DNA of 64,000 nt. It comes from Rufibacter roseolus (GTDB lineage Bacteria; Bacteroidota; Bacteroidia; Cytophagales; Hymenobacteraceae). The stretch spans positions 992,001 through 1,056,000 of the forward strand of contig NZ_JAFMSU010000003.1 in NCBI RefSeq assembly GCF_017916365.1, given 5' to 3'. The translations under genes and the position numbers were made by a program. The notes below the pieces were generated by a model. That model searched no databases. It was not told where the DNA came from and saw nothing but the letters and a program-made list of their open reading frames with translations. The stretch's first letter is position 1; the number at the start of each line of letters is the position of its first letter. Of the stretch, positions 26,401 to 33,596 are shown in pieces.

Positions 26401-26511
26401 TCACCTTCTCTTCTGTCATCTTGGAAAGATCTTGTGGGCAAACTGGAAATACAGGAATGTACCACCTCTACCGTTCTCCCACAAGATCCCTTTCAGGATG
26501 ACAAAAGGTGA
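26401..26511. repeat. long imperfect inverted repeat (GTCATCTTGGAAAGATCTTGTGGG type)
   Basis: The left arm 26401-26438 and right arm 26478-26511 are near complements: GATCTTGTGGG versus CCCACAAGATC, and GTCATCTTGGAAAG versus CTTTCAGGATGAC. The loop is about 40 nt. Similar hairpins with this core are dispersed in relatives, from general memory only. Confidence 0.65.
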
Positions 26512-26561
26512 GTATACGTGGACACGAGCCGGAGGCTCGCGCCAGCGTTAGCAGTGTTATT

Positions 26562-26597
26562 GCTTCAGGGCTGTTTTCCTGAAATCGAACCGAAAAC
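26562..26597. repeat. 36-bp palindrome, degenerate
   Basis: GCTTCAGGGCTGTTTTCCTG with right part ATCGAACCGAAAAC; length 36 bp but arms poorly paired. It lies 9 bp from the RidA stop. Confidence 0.55.
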
Positions 26598-26605
26598 ACA
26601 AAGCC

Positions 26606-27031
26606 TTAAATGGTGGCGATGCACTTGAGTTCTATGGCAATGGGCGTGGGCAGCGCGTTTACCTCTACCGTAGTGCGGCAGGGCTGGCAGTCTTGGAAAT
26701 ACTGGGCGTAAATGCGGTTGTAGGTCTGGAAATCAGCTTTCATGTTGGTGAGGAACACCGTTACGTCCACCAGGTTCTCCCAGGCAGAGCCGGCCTCTTC
26801 CAGAATGGTGCGCACGTTCTTGAACACCGAGTGGCATTGGGCCTCTATGTCATAGCTGGTGATGTTGCCAGCCTCGTCCAGGGTCACACCCGGGATCTGT
26901 TTCACGCCTTTCTCGCGGGGTCCCACACCCGAGAGGAACAGCAGGTTGCCTACTTTACGCGCGTGCGGGTAAAGGCCTACCGGTTCGGGGGCCTGTGAAG
27001 CGTTTACTATTGCGGGCGGTGTCTTGTCCAT
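26606..27031 (-). CDS. RidA/YjgF-family enamine deaminase
   Basis: Small cytoplasmic protein of 141 residues that forms trimers and hydrolyses reactive imines and enamines. The signatures LFLSGVGP, ITSYDIEAQCHSVFKNVRTILEEAGSAWENLVDVTVFLTNM and CRTTVEVNALPTPIAIEL are clear; the Arg in CRTTVEV is the substrate-binding residue of the family. It is slightly longer than E. coli RidA (128). It could also be an aminomuconate deaminase-like member. It is separated from its neighbours by palindromes on both sides. Confidence 0.9.
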   Translation of the reverse strand: MDKTPPAIVNASQAPEPVGLYPHARKVGNLLFLSGVGPREKGVKQIPGVTLDEAGNITSYDIEAQCHSVFKNVRTILEEAGSAWENLVDVTVFLTNMKADFQTYNRIYAQYFQDCQPCRTTVEVNALPTPIAIELKCIATI

Positions 27032-27041
27032 GGTCTTTCTG

Positions 27042-27077
27042 TTTTGAGGCCAGTTTTCCTAAAATAAGCTAAAAACA
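27042..27077. repeat. 36-bp palindrome, degenerate
   Basis: GTTTTGAGGCCAGTTTTCCT and AAAATAAGCTAAAAAC; length 36 bp, arms imperfect. Upstream of the RidA gene. Confidence 0.55.
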
Positions 27078-27081
27078 GGGC

Positions 27082-27111
27082 AAAAAAGAAGCGGACCTTG
27101 GTAGGTCCGCT
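27082..27111 (-). terminator. terminator of the sigma/anti-sigma/DUF4097 operon
   Basis: On the minus strand AGCGGACC...GGTCCGCT (27090-27097 and 27104-27111) is followed by a T run (27083-27088). It lies 27 bp past the stop at 27138. Confidence 0.85.
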
Positions 27112-27137
27112 CTCCCCATGATAAAATGCTGGTGCTT

Positions 27138-28481
27138 TTAGTTGAAGGCAATGCTGCCGTATCTGCTGGTGACGCTCACCGTGCCTTTGGGCGAGGCCGA
27201 CTTCCCGTATTTGCCTTTGTAGGTGCTAGAGGTGTTGCGCACCTCCTTGAGACTGAAGTTGGCCAGATCCTGGTCTACCTTGAAGTTGCCGTATTGGGTG
27301 TCTACCTCAAAGTTGAAGGCCGAGTTATCGGCGAAGCCCAGGGCCATGCCGGTGTAGCCACCCGTCAACTCCAGTTTCCGGAAGTTAGACGACACGTTGT
27401 TGATCTCGAAGCCCGAGCAGTACTTCACGTTGAGGCTGGCAGATTCCCGAAGGCTCCCTATTTTGATGCCCGAGTAGCTGCCCGTACCGGTGATCTGCCC
27501 GGCGCTGCCAATGTGGAAGCGGGAATCATAGCGGCTGGCCATGGTAAGCATGTCTACCTTGTCAATGGTGATGCTGCTGTAAGCGGTGACGGTGTTGATG
27601 TCATCGGCGCCCATTAAGCGCATGTGAGAGTACTTGAACAGCAGGTCGCCGCCTTTCACGTAGCCTAGCATACACTCGCCCCCGCTGTAGGTCACCGTGA
27701 TCCGGTTCTTGGGGTTGTTAAGGCTACCGGTGGTGAGTTTGCCGTACTGCACCTCCAGATCAGTGGGGCCGTCAAAGTCGGGCATCTGCACCAGGCCGTA
27801 TTTATTGGCGATGCGCAGTGGGTTGGCTCTGGGCATTTTCACCAGGTAATTGATCTCAAAGGCTTTCTCGCTGCTGGTCCTGATCTGCATGGGCTCCCGC
27901 TCCGTCACAAAGGACACCAGGTTGTTGCCTAAATCCTCGTTCACCCTGATGTTGATCTTGTTCAGGATTTCCTGGGCTTTCTCCTCGGTCATGGCGCGGG
28001 CCACCACAGTCACTTCCACGGCAATCTCGTTTCTGTTCCAGGTCTGCACATCTACCCGGCCAAACTGGTTCTCAATGTTGAGCTTGTCTGAGCGGTCTAC
28101 CTTGAAGGAGCGTTCCACTTTCTTGATCTTGGTGTGGGCATAGGCTCCCTGCAAGTCTGGGGTGGGCTGTTCTGGCCCAGGCTGCTCGGTTGGGATCTGC
28201 GGCGTGTCTATGAGCACCTGGTTCAGGTGGATGGAAGGCAGCGACAGGTGCTCAAGCTCTAACTTCATCTCACAGGGAGAAACCTGGGCTAGTTCTGCCA
28301 ACGCATCGGGGGTTGGCAGGGCGGCCAGGGCATGCTGCACCTGCGGGACCACCTCTACCCTTATCTCATCTTTCAAAACTTCTTTGCAGGACGCAGACAC
28401 ACGCGGGGTCTGCCCCTGGGCGGTCCCAAGCGCGAAGCAAAAGCAAGTAAGCAGTACTAGTTTAGATATTGGTTGTTTCAT
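27138..28481 (-). CDS. exported DUF4097-like repeat protein
   Basis: Exported protein of 447 residues with signal peptide MKQPISKLVLLTCFCFALGTAQG. From about residue 120 it shows repeated short beta elements (LNIENQFGRVDVQTWNRNEIAVEV, IANKYGLVQMPDFDGPTDLEVQYGKLTTG, VTAYSSITIDK, VTSRYGSIAFN), like the beta-helical DUF4097/DUF2807 adhesin-like family. It overlaps the preceding gene by 20 bp and is third in the ECF sigma operon. It may be the envelope effector or sensor of that system; this is inferred from position. Confidence 0.8.
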   Translation of the reverse strand: MKQPISKLVLLTCFCFALGTAQGQTPRVSASCKEVLKDEIRVEVVPQVQHALAALPTPDALAELAQVSPCEMKLELEHLSLPSIHLNQVLIDTPQIPTEQPGPEQPTPDLQGAYAHTKIKKVERSFKVDRSDKLNIENQFGRVDVQTWNRNEIAVEVTVVARAMTEEKAQEILNKINIRVNEDLGNNLVSFVTEREPMQIRTSSEKAFEINYLVKMPRANPLRIANKYGLVQMPDFDGPTDLEVQYGKLTTGSLNNPKNRITVTYSGGECMLGYVKGGDLLFKYSHMRLMGADDINTVTAYSSITIDKVDMLTMASRYDSRFHIGSAGQITGTGSYSGIKIGSLRESASLNVKYCSGFEINNVSSNFRKLELTGGYTGMALGFADNSAFNFEVDTQYGNFKVDQDLANFSLKEVRNTSSTYKGKYGKSASPKGTVSVTSRYGSIAFN

Positions 28482-29049
28482 GACGCGCTGGGGTTTTTAC
28501 GTTACTTCTGCTTTCAAGCACTTCCAGTTGTTGGTTCAGCAGCGCGATTCTCATTTTGAGGTTATCGCTCATGGCCTGCAGAAGCACTTCTTTGTTAGGC
28601 GTGGTGTAGAGTTCTTTTTTGAGTTCGTTATAAGCCGAGTCCAGCTCTGCGAACCTTACCTGGCCGGCGCCCATGGCTTTGAGCTCAGACTTCTTCTTCT
28701 CAATCACCCGCACGTACTTGGTTTCTATCTGGCGCAGCTCTGGGGCTATTTTCTCCAGCGGCACCGGCTGGGTGGTAGCAACGGCATCTGTGGATTCCTG
28801 GGTATTCATGTAGTAGCGGGCCGAGAAGGCCACCATCACCAGCAGGGCTATGGCGGCGGCGTAGCGCCAGGCGGTGTGCCAGTTGATGGAAATTACTTTG
28901 GCCTCCTGTTCTGTCTCAATGGGAATGACGGGCTTTTTCTCCTCCTGCTGTAGTTCTGCGGCAATGTCCTGCCACAGATCCGGTCGGGGGGCAAAAGAGT
29001 CAAACTCCTCTCGGTGGGCCTGTACAAAATCTTTTAATCTATCTTTCAT
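28462..29049 (-). CDS. anti-sigma-like single-pass membrane protein
   Basis: Protein of 195 residues. The cytoplasmic N-terminus (about 60 residues: FVQAHREEFDSFAPRPDLWQDIAAEL) is followed by one transmembrane helix (RYAAAIALLVMVAFSARYYM), then a periplasmic helical, coiled-coil-like domain. No zinc-finger Cys/His motif is present, so it differs from ZAS-type anti-sigma factors. It is encoded 60 bp after the ECF sigma gene, and its end overlaps the next gene. Its position and topology suggest that it holds the sigma factor at the membrane. Confidence 0.75.
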   Translation of the reverse strand: MKDRLKDFVQAHREEFDSFAPRPDLWQDIAAELQQEEKKPVIPIETEQEAKVISINWHTAWRYAAAIALLVMVAFSARYYMNTQESTDAVATTQPVPLEKIAPELRQIETKYVRVIEKKKSELKAMGAGQVRFAELDSAYNELKKELYTTPNKEVLLQAMSDNLKMRIALLNQQLEVLESRSNVKTPARHETTNI

Positions 29050-29085
29050 GGCTGTTGCGCTTTGTACTCGTATTTAAATGCTGCC

Positions 29086-29123
29086 CGTTTAGGTGCTGTT
29101 TTTACTTTTTCAGCTAAAAAACG
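29086..29123. repeat. 36-bp palindrome overlapping the sigma gene 3' end
   Basis: CGTTTAGGTGCTGTTTTT and TTCAGCTAAAAAACG. It covers the last four codons and stop (FFS and TGA at 29110-29112) of the sigma gene, so the repeat supplies the protein's C-terminus. Confidence 0.65.
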
Positions 29124-29670
29124 ACTGCTCCTGAATCAAGCCTAGCAGTTTCTTGCGGGCCCGGCTGTACTGCGATTTAGACGTGGCCTCGCTGATACTC
29201 AGGATGTCGGCAATCTCGCCATGGTCATATCCCTCCAGGAGATACAGCGTGAGCACCACGCGGTAGCCGTCAGGCAGAGACTGAATGGCTTTCTTGATGC
29301 TTTCCACTTTGTACTCCAGGTCTTCCTGGTCTACCTCGGGGCCTTCGTCGGCGAAGTCCTGATGGTCTTCCATGGGCACCACCTGCAGGCGCCGGCTGCG
29401 CACTTTGGTGATGGACTTGTTGATGACAATGCGCTTTAACCAGCTGCCAAAAGTAGAGTCTCCCTTGAAGGTATGCAGTTCCCTGAACGCGCTCAGAAAC
29501 GATTCCTGCAAGACATCCTCTGCCTCGGTATAGTCATTAGTAATGCGCATGGCCACGTTGAACATGGACTTACTGTAGAGTTTGTACAGTTCATACTGCG
29601 CCTTCCGATCGCCCTCCTTACAGCGGGCCACCACGTGCGCGTTAACGTCGGTGTATTCCAGCGTCTCCAA
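29110..29670 (-). CDS. ECF sigma-70 family RNA polymerase sigma factor
   Basis: Sigma factor of 186 residues. Region 2 is YSKSMFNVAMRITNDYTEAEDVLQESFLSAFREL with FGSWLKRIVINKSI; region 4 is QSLPDGYRVVLTLYLLEGYDHGEIADILSISEATSKSQYSRARKKL. The only usable start is TTG at 29668-29670; no in-frame ATG lies upstream before a stop. It leads the operon with the anti-sigma-like and DUF4097-like genes, a common Bacteroidota layout, and diverges from a hydrolase gene. It probably answers an envelope signal. Confidence 0.9.
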   Translation of the reverse strand: METLEYTDVNAHVVARCKEGDRKAQYELYKLYSKSMFNVAMRITNDYTEAEDVLQESFLSAFRELHTFKGDSTFGSWLKRIVINKSITKVRSRRLQVVPMEDHQDFADEGPEVDQEDLEYKVESIKKAIQSLPDGYRVVLTLYLLEGYDHGEIADILSISEATSKSQYSRARKKLLGLIQEQSFFS

Positions 29671-29895
29671 ATTGTTACCTTTTAATGCTCATCATGACGG
29701 TAATTTCAGTAACAGCAACCCGGAACAACACCAACACTTTTCATTGAGCCTATCGGCTCTCTCCTGTTCCAAACTTCTACTCTAAAGACTAGGCAAAAGC
29801 CTAAGGGTTGCACCACGCTCCAAAAAAATCCTGTTTATGAAATAACCTTTAATTTTTCATTTTATTTCTCAATTTTGCCCAAAAAACAGAAAACA

Positions 29896-30852
29896 ATGAA
29901 ACAATTGCGCCCCTTTTTACTCCTTCTACTGCTGTTTAGCCCTGGTTTTTCCGTTTTCGCCCAGAAAACGCCCGCAGCCTCCCAATCTTCCGCGCCGCGC
30001 GAAATGCGCCTGACCATGAGCGACGGCACCGAACTCTATGTAAAGGTATCAGGCAAGGGACGGCCCTGCCTTTTCATCCACGGCGGCCCCGGCGCCTGGA
30101 GCCATTCCTTTGAAGTGCTGGGCGTGAATACCCTGGAAGACTCCCTGCAGATGGTGTATGTAGACCAGCGCGGCAGCGGCCGGTCTGGGAAAGCGCCCGA
30201 GGGCAATTACAGCCTGCGGCGCACGGTCCAGGACTTTGACGAGGTACGTCAGCAACTGGGCTTTAAGCAGTGGACGGTGCTGGCCCATTCCTTCGGGGGA
30301 ATCCTGGCCACCGAATACGCCTACTACTTCCCGCAGACCATCTCCCGCATGATTCTCCTGAATGGCACCCTTAACCTGAACTACTCGGCGCAGGTGCAGA
30401 TAGACAAAGGCCTGGAGATTCTGAAGCCTGAGAACCCCGCCCCGTTCCTGGACCAGAACAGACCGGTGATTGACCGTTTCATGATGATCATCCAGGCCCT
30501 GAACGAAAAAGACAAGTACCACCAGCTCATGTACACCACGACTGAGGGTCTCCGGAAAATGAACGAAGAAGACGCCAAGCGCCCGCCTAACTACAGCTTC
30601 GGGCAGGCCTGGATGAACTACCCAGAGTACTTCCAGGATTTCACCGAGGTAACCCGCCACCTGAAAATGCCGGTGCTGGTGATCTCTGGGCAGCAGGATT
30701 TCTCCATCGGGCCAGACCATTACAAGAGCTTCAAATTCCCGAACCAAACGACAGCCTCTATGCCGGGCGGCCACGTGATTTACCTGGAGCAGAACGCCCA
30801 GTTCCAGAAGGCCATCAAAGAATTCCTGAAGAAAACGAGCAAGAAAAGCTAG
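29896..30852 (+). CDS. exported alpha/beta hydrolase (proline iminopeptidase-like)
   Basis: Hydrolase of 318 residues from the ATG at 29896; an upstream TTG frame adds seven residues. Signal peptide MKQLRPFLLLLLLFSPGFSVFAQ. It has HGGPGAWSHSF (oxyanion region), VDQRGSGRSGK and the nucleophile elbow AHSFGG; the catalytic His is likely in PGGHVIYLEQ. The layout is like prolyl iminopeptidase and related peptidases. It is probably periplasmic; substrate unknown. Its stop codon shares the CTAG palindrome with the convergent gene. Confidence 0.88.
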   Translation: MKQLRPFLLLLLLFSPGFSVFAQKTPAASQSSAPREMRLTMSDGTELYVKVSGKGRPCLFIHGGPGAWSHSFEVLGVNTLEDSLQMVYVDQRGSGRSGKAPEGNYSLRRTVQDFDEVRQQLGFKQWTVLAHSFGGILATEYAYYFPQTISRMILLNGTLNLNYSAQVQIDKGLEILKPENPAPFLDQNRPVIDRFMMIIQALNEKDKYHQLMYTTTEGLRKMNEEDAKRPPNYSFGQAWMNYPEYFQDFTEVTRHLKMPVLVISGQQDFSIGPDHYKSFKFPNQTTASMPGGHVIYLEQNAQFQKAIKEFLKKTSKKS

Positions 30853-31346
30853 GCCCTGGGGCTTCTGGCTTTGTAGGACCAGGTGATCCGGAAACGGGCC
30901 ACCTCCTCGCCCTGCTCATTACGGCCAATGCTCAGTGCCTGCACATTGTGGCTCTGCCCGGTGGCTTGGGCGGCCCTTACGGCCGCGGCAATGGCTTCCC
31001 CATCTGAACAGGTGAAGGTAATGGTACCCACCGCTTTCTTGCTGAAATTGGCCTCCATGCCTACCACCAGCATAGACACCGAGGGCTGGGCCCCGTGCAG
31101 ATACATCATGCTCAACACCCCGGAGGCCATCTCTGCAGCCATGCTCAGACAGGCAAAGTAAATGGACCTGAACGGATTTTTGGTCAGGTACTTGTACCCG
31201 ATGGTTACCTGCGCTTCCTCCTCCGTGAGCCGTTTGATCTTGATACCCGCCAGGTACGCCATGGGCAGGTTCCTGAGCAGGAACAGCTTCAGCTTCACAG
31301 GATTGGTGATCAGGTTGCGGAAAGGAGCGGTAGAGGCGGTTGTCAT
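30849..31346 (-). CDS. DUF4442 hot-dog-fold protein (thioesterase-like)
   Basis: Cytoplasmic protein of 165 residues matching the DUF4442 group of hot-dog-fold proteins: LRNLPMAYLAGIKIKRLTEEEAQVTIGYKYLTKNPFRSIYFACLSMAAEMASGVL. A role as acyl-CoA thioesterase is possible but not shown. It converges with the hydrolase gene; the two stop codons overlap in the single sequence CTAG (30849-30852). Confidence 0.8.
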   Translation of the reverse strand: MTTASTAPFRNLITNPVKLKLFLLRNLPMAYLAGIKIKRLTEEEAQVTIGYKYLTKNPFRSIYFACLSMAAEMASGVLSMMYLHGAQPSVSMLVVGMEANFSKKAVGTITFTCSDGEAIAAAVRAAQATGQSHNVQALSIGRNEQGEEVARFRITWSYKARSPRA

Positions 31347-31407
31347 AAGCCAGCGGTTGGTGCCTGAGAAAAGATAGGCATTCTGCCCGAGGTTTGAAAA
31401 CCCCGCC

Positions 31408-31446
31408 CATCCGTTTCCCAGCTGGATTCTGGAAAACGGCCCTAAA
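31408..31446. repeat. 36-bp palindrome, very degenerate
   Basis: GTTTCCCAGCTGG at the left and AAAACGGCCCTAAAAC at the right keep only the outer pattern. It adjoins the terminator hairpin. Confidence 0.35.
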
Positions 31447-31493
31447 ACAGAAAGGCCCGAACCATATTAGAATGGTTCGGGCCTTTCTGTTTT
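31444..31493. terminator. bidirectional terminator hairpin
   Basis: AAAACAGAAAGGCCCGAACCAT (31444-31465) pairs perfectly with its complement at 31472-31493 around a 6-nt loop; A and T runs lie at both ends. It sits between the SMP-30 and DUF4442 genes. Confidence 0.85.
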
Positions 31494-31535
31494 CACCTAG
31501 GTTTTAGCTGCCTGATAGGCCTCTACTAAAAGCTT

Positions 31536-31573
31536 CGTTTTAGGGCCATTTAAGCCAAAACAGACCTAAAACA
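31536..31573. repeat. 36-bp palindrome
   Basis: CGTTTTAGGGCCATTT and AAAACAGACCTAAAAC; mismatches in the inner arms. It lies 25 bp past the SMP-30 gene stop. Confidence 0.65.
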
Positions 31574-31597
31574 GCCGTTTGCATTTGAGGCATACGA

Positions 31598-32515
31598 CTA
31601 AATGCCTTTCACCTTCATCTTCAACCCGTACACCGATCCCATAGCTGTTATAAACAGCGTGGACCGGTCTTTGCCGCCGAATACCACGTTGGCGGTCCAG
31701 TTCTCCTGGATGGGAATCTGGGCAATCTGCCGGCCTTCCTTGTCAAACACGGTCACGCCCTTGCCGGTGAGGTACAAGTTCCCCTGGCTATCTATGGTCA
31801 TGCCGTCAGAGCCCATGTCTGCGAACAGCTTTTTGCCGGAGAGGGAGCCGTCTTTGTTGATGGTATAGACGTAGGTTTTGTTGGCTTCAATGTCGGCTAC
31901 GTAGAGCTTCTTCCCATCGGGGGTGCCTACAATTCCGTTTGGTTTCACCAAGGTCTCGTCTACTGGGTAGAATTTGGTTCTATCGGGGCTCAGGTAGTAG
32001 AGGTGCTCGCCCTCCTGCTGGCGCTCTGGGTTACGGGTCCAGTAATCTCTTTTGTACAGGGGATCTGTGATGTACATGGCACCTGAGGGGGCAACCCAGA
32101 GATCGTTGGGACCATTGAGCAGTTTGCCTTTGTAATCCTTCACCAACACCGTATGCTTCCCGGCCTGGTCAAAGGACCAAAGCTGGTTGTCCATATCGGC
32201 AGCGGCAATGAGGTTGCCTTTCCGGTCAAAATACATGCCGTTGGCCCGTCCCGCCTGGTCCTTGAACAGGCTGATCTTCCCCGTACTCGCTGACCATTTG
32301 TAGATCTTGTTATTGGGCTGATCTGTGAAGTACACGTTGCCCTCTTGGTCTGCCGCTGGCCCCTCAGTGAAGGAGTAGCCATCGCCCAGTTTCTCCACTT
32401 TGGCGCCTTTGGCAACAATACCGTTTTTGTCTGTGATCTGGGCAGACAGCAGTTTGGGGATAAGAAAAAGAAGGGCAGCGCTCGCCGCCAGAATCAGGAC
32501 TTTGGGTTTGGTCAT
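31598..32515 (-). CDS. SMP-30/gluconolactonase family protein, exported
   Basis: Six-bladed beta-propeller lactonase of 305 residues with signal peptide MTKPKVLILAASAALLFLIPKLLSAQ. It carries YSFTEGPAADQEGNVYFTDQPNNKIYKW (the metal-binding Glu lies in the EGPA patch), GKLLNGPNDLWVAPSGAMYITDP and KPNGIVGTPDGKKLYVADI, all typical of the family. It would hydrolyse sugar lactones in the periplasm. It follows a small membrane protein gene by 5 bp, so the two are likely cotranscribed. Confidence 0.88.
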   Translation of the reverse strand: MTKPKVLILAASAALLFLIPKLLSAQITDKNGIVAKGAKVEKLGDGYSFTEGPAADQEGNVYFTDQPNNKIYKWSASTGKISLFKDQAGRANGMYFDRKGNLIAAADMDNQLWSFDQAGKHTVLVKDYKGKLLNGPNDLWVAPSGAMYITDPLYKRDYWTRNPERQQEGEHLYYLSPDRTKFYPVDETLVKPNGIVGTPDGKKLYVADIEANKTYVYTINKDGSLSGKKLFADMGSDGMTIDSQGNLYLTGKGVTVFDKEGRQIAQIPIQENWTANVVFGGKDRSTLFITAMGSVYGLKMKVKGI

Positions 32516-32520
32516 TACAA

Positions 32521-32997
32521 TTACAGTTTACTTTTCAGTTTGTAGCCGTACCACAGCCCGGCCACGGAAACCGGGATAAGGCACAATACGGCCACCCAGG
32601 CAAAAGGCTTCATGATGTAGTTCAAGAGCCAGCCTCTTTCTACCGGACCCGCGGCCGCCTGCAAAAGCAACGCGGCCAGGCAGCAGATCAACGTGGAGAA
32701 CAGCACCACCTTTAGGCTGGAGAAGACTCCCACCCAGGCGTACTTCTTTTTACGCAGCATGATTTTCACGCCGGCCTTTCTGCCCACCAAAAAAGCGAAC
32801 AGCAGGCTGGAGAAGACAAAGATGGTCACGTTGGCTGCTCCCAGGTACGTGACGATGTCCCAAAACATCTGGGCGGAGCTGGTCACGGCCAGCATAAAGG
32901 TGAAGAAGAGCACGGCAATGGCCACCTCGGTGACCAGCGTTGCCCTGATTGCGTAGGCAATCCCTTGTCTTCGCGCTCTTTTAAGGGTGGTATCCAT
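32521..32997 (-). CDS. small four-helix membrane protein, hypothetical
   Basis: Protein of 158 residues with four predicted membrane helices (ATLVTEVAIAVLFFTFMLAV; NVTIFVFSSLLFAFLVG; VVLFSTLICCLAALLL; FAWVAVLCLIPVSVAGLWYG) and basic loops. No known family was recognised. It is 5 bp upstream of the SMP-30 gene on the same strand. Function unknown. Confidence 0.75.
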   Translation of the reverse strand: MDTTLKRARRQGIAYAIRATLVTEVAIAVLFFTFMLAVTSSAQMFWDIVTYLGAANVTIFVFSSLLFAFLVGRKAGVKIMLRKKKYAWVGVFSSLKVVLFSTLICCLAALLLQAAAGPVERGWLLNYIMKPFAWVAVLCLIPVSVAGLWYGYKLKSKL

Positions 32998-33150
32998 GAG
33001 GATTTTTGTTTCTTGCTGAGAATCAAACAGGTTAACTAATGAACAGTTTCACTTTCCCTCTTGAGAGGAAATCACCCTAAATACCTTGCCCTTCTCCATC
33101 AAAATGGTTGTGCTATAGCGTTGTAATGCGGTATAGTGTTGCAAAGTTAT

Positions 33151-33555
33151 TTATATGGGTTCGGGGTACTTTTCATAGACAGAAGCACATTCGTACTCTT
33201 TGCCATTCCAATCAACTATAATTGGTTTACACCGAATATCTACAACATCTTCTCTACTTCCTAAAAGGTCTATACTAATCTTAAAAGATTTTACCGCCTC
33301 AAAATGGATTTCTTCTTTATACAAGATTTCTAAAAACCTCACTTTAAGTTGACTCAAGGAGGTTTTTACGCCTGAGTGCTCTATGGAAGGATAAATGGTA
33401 TTGTTTAAAACATCCAACTCTAAATGAGTAAACCCCATTTTCAAGGCTAATCTATATAAAACAGTACTAGTGTATTTTCCACCTATAAGGCTTAATGTAC
33501 TCAAATAAGAAGCTGCTGTATTGTGACCAACTGATTTAAGCTTTTTTAACTTCAT
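33151..33555 (-). CDS. AT-rich hypothetical protein, 134 residues
   Basis: Predicted cytoplasmic protein (MKLKKLKSVGHNTAASYLSTLSLIGGKYTSTVL...). No domain recognised. The gene is much more AT-rich than the flanking genes, suggesting acquisition or weak codon adaptation. It stands alone, with about 40 bp to the ALDH gene. The start is ATG at 33553-33555. Confidence 0.65.
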   Translation of the reverse strand: MKLKKLKSVGHNTAASYLSTLSLIGGKYTSTVLYRLALKMGFTHLELDVLNNTIYPSIEHSGVKTSLSQLKVRFLEILYKEEIHFEAVKSFKISIDLLGSREDVVDIRCKPIIVDWNGKEYECASVYEKYPEPI

Positions 33556-33596
33556 AACTTTGCTTCAAGCCTCTGCTTCGTACTTTATTTGCCTTC

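Larger units (their letters stand above)
26203..26605. other. intergenic region with two palindromes and a long hairpin
   Basis: The 400-bp gap contains a degenerate palindrome at 26306-26341, an imperfect long hairpin at 26401-26511, the small hairpin CGAGCCGGAGGCTCG at 26525-26539 and another degenerate palindrome at 26562-26597. No gene was seen. Confidence 0.7.
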
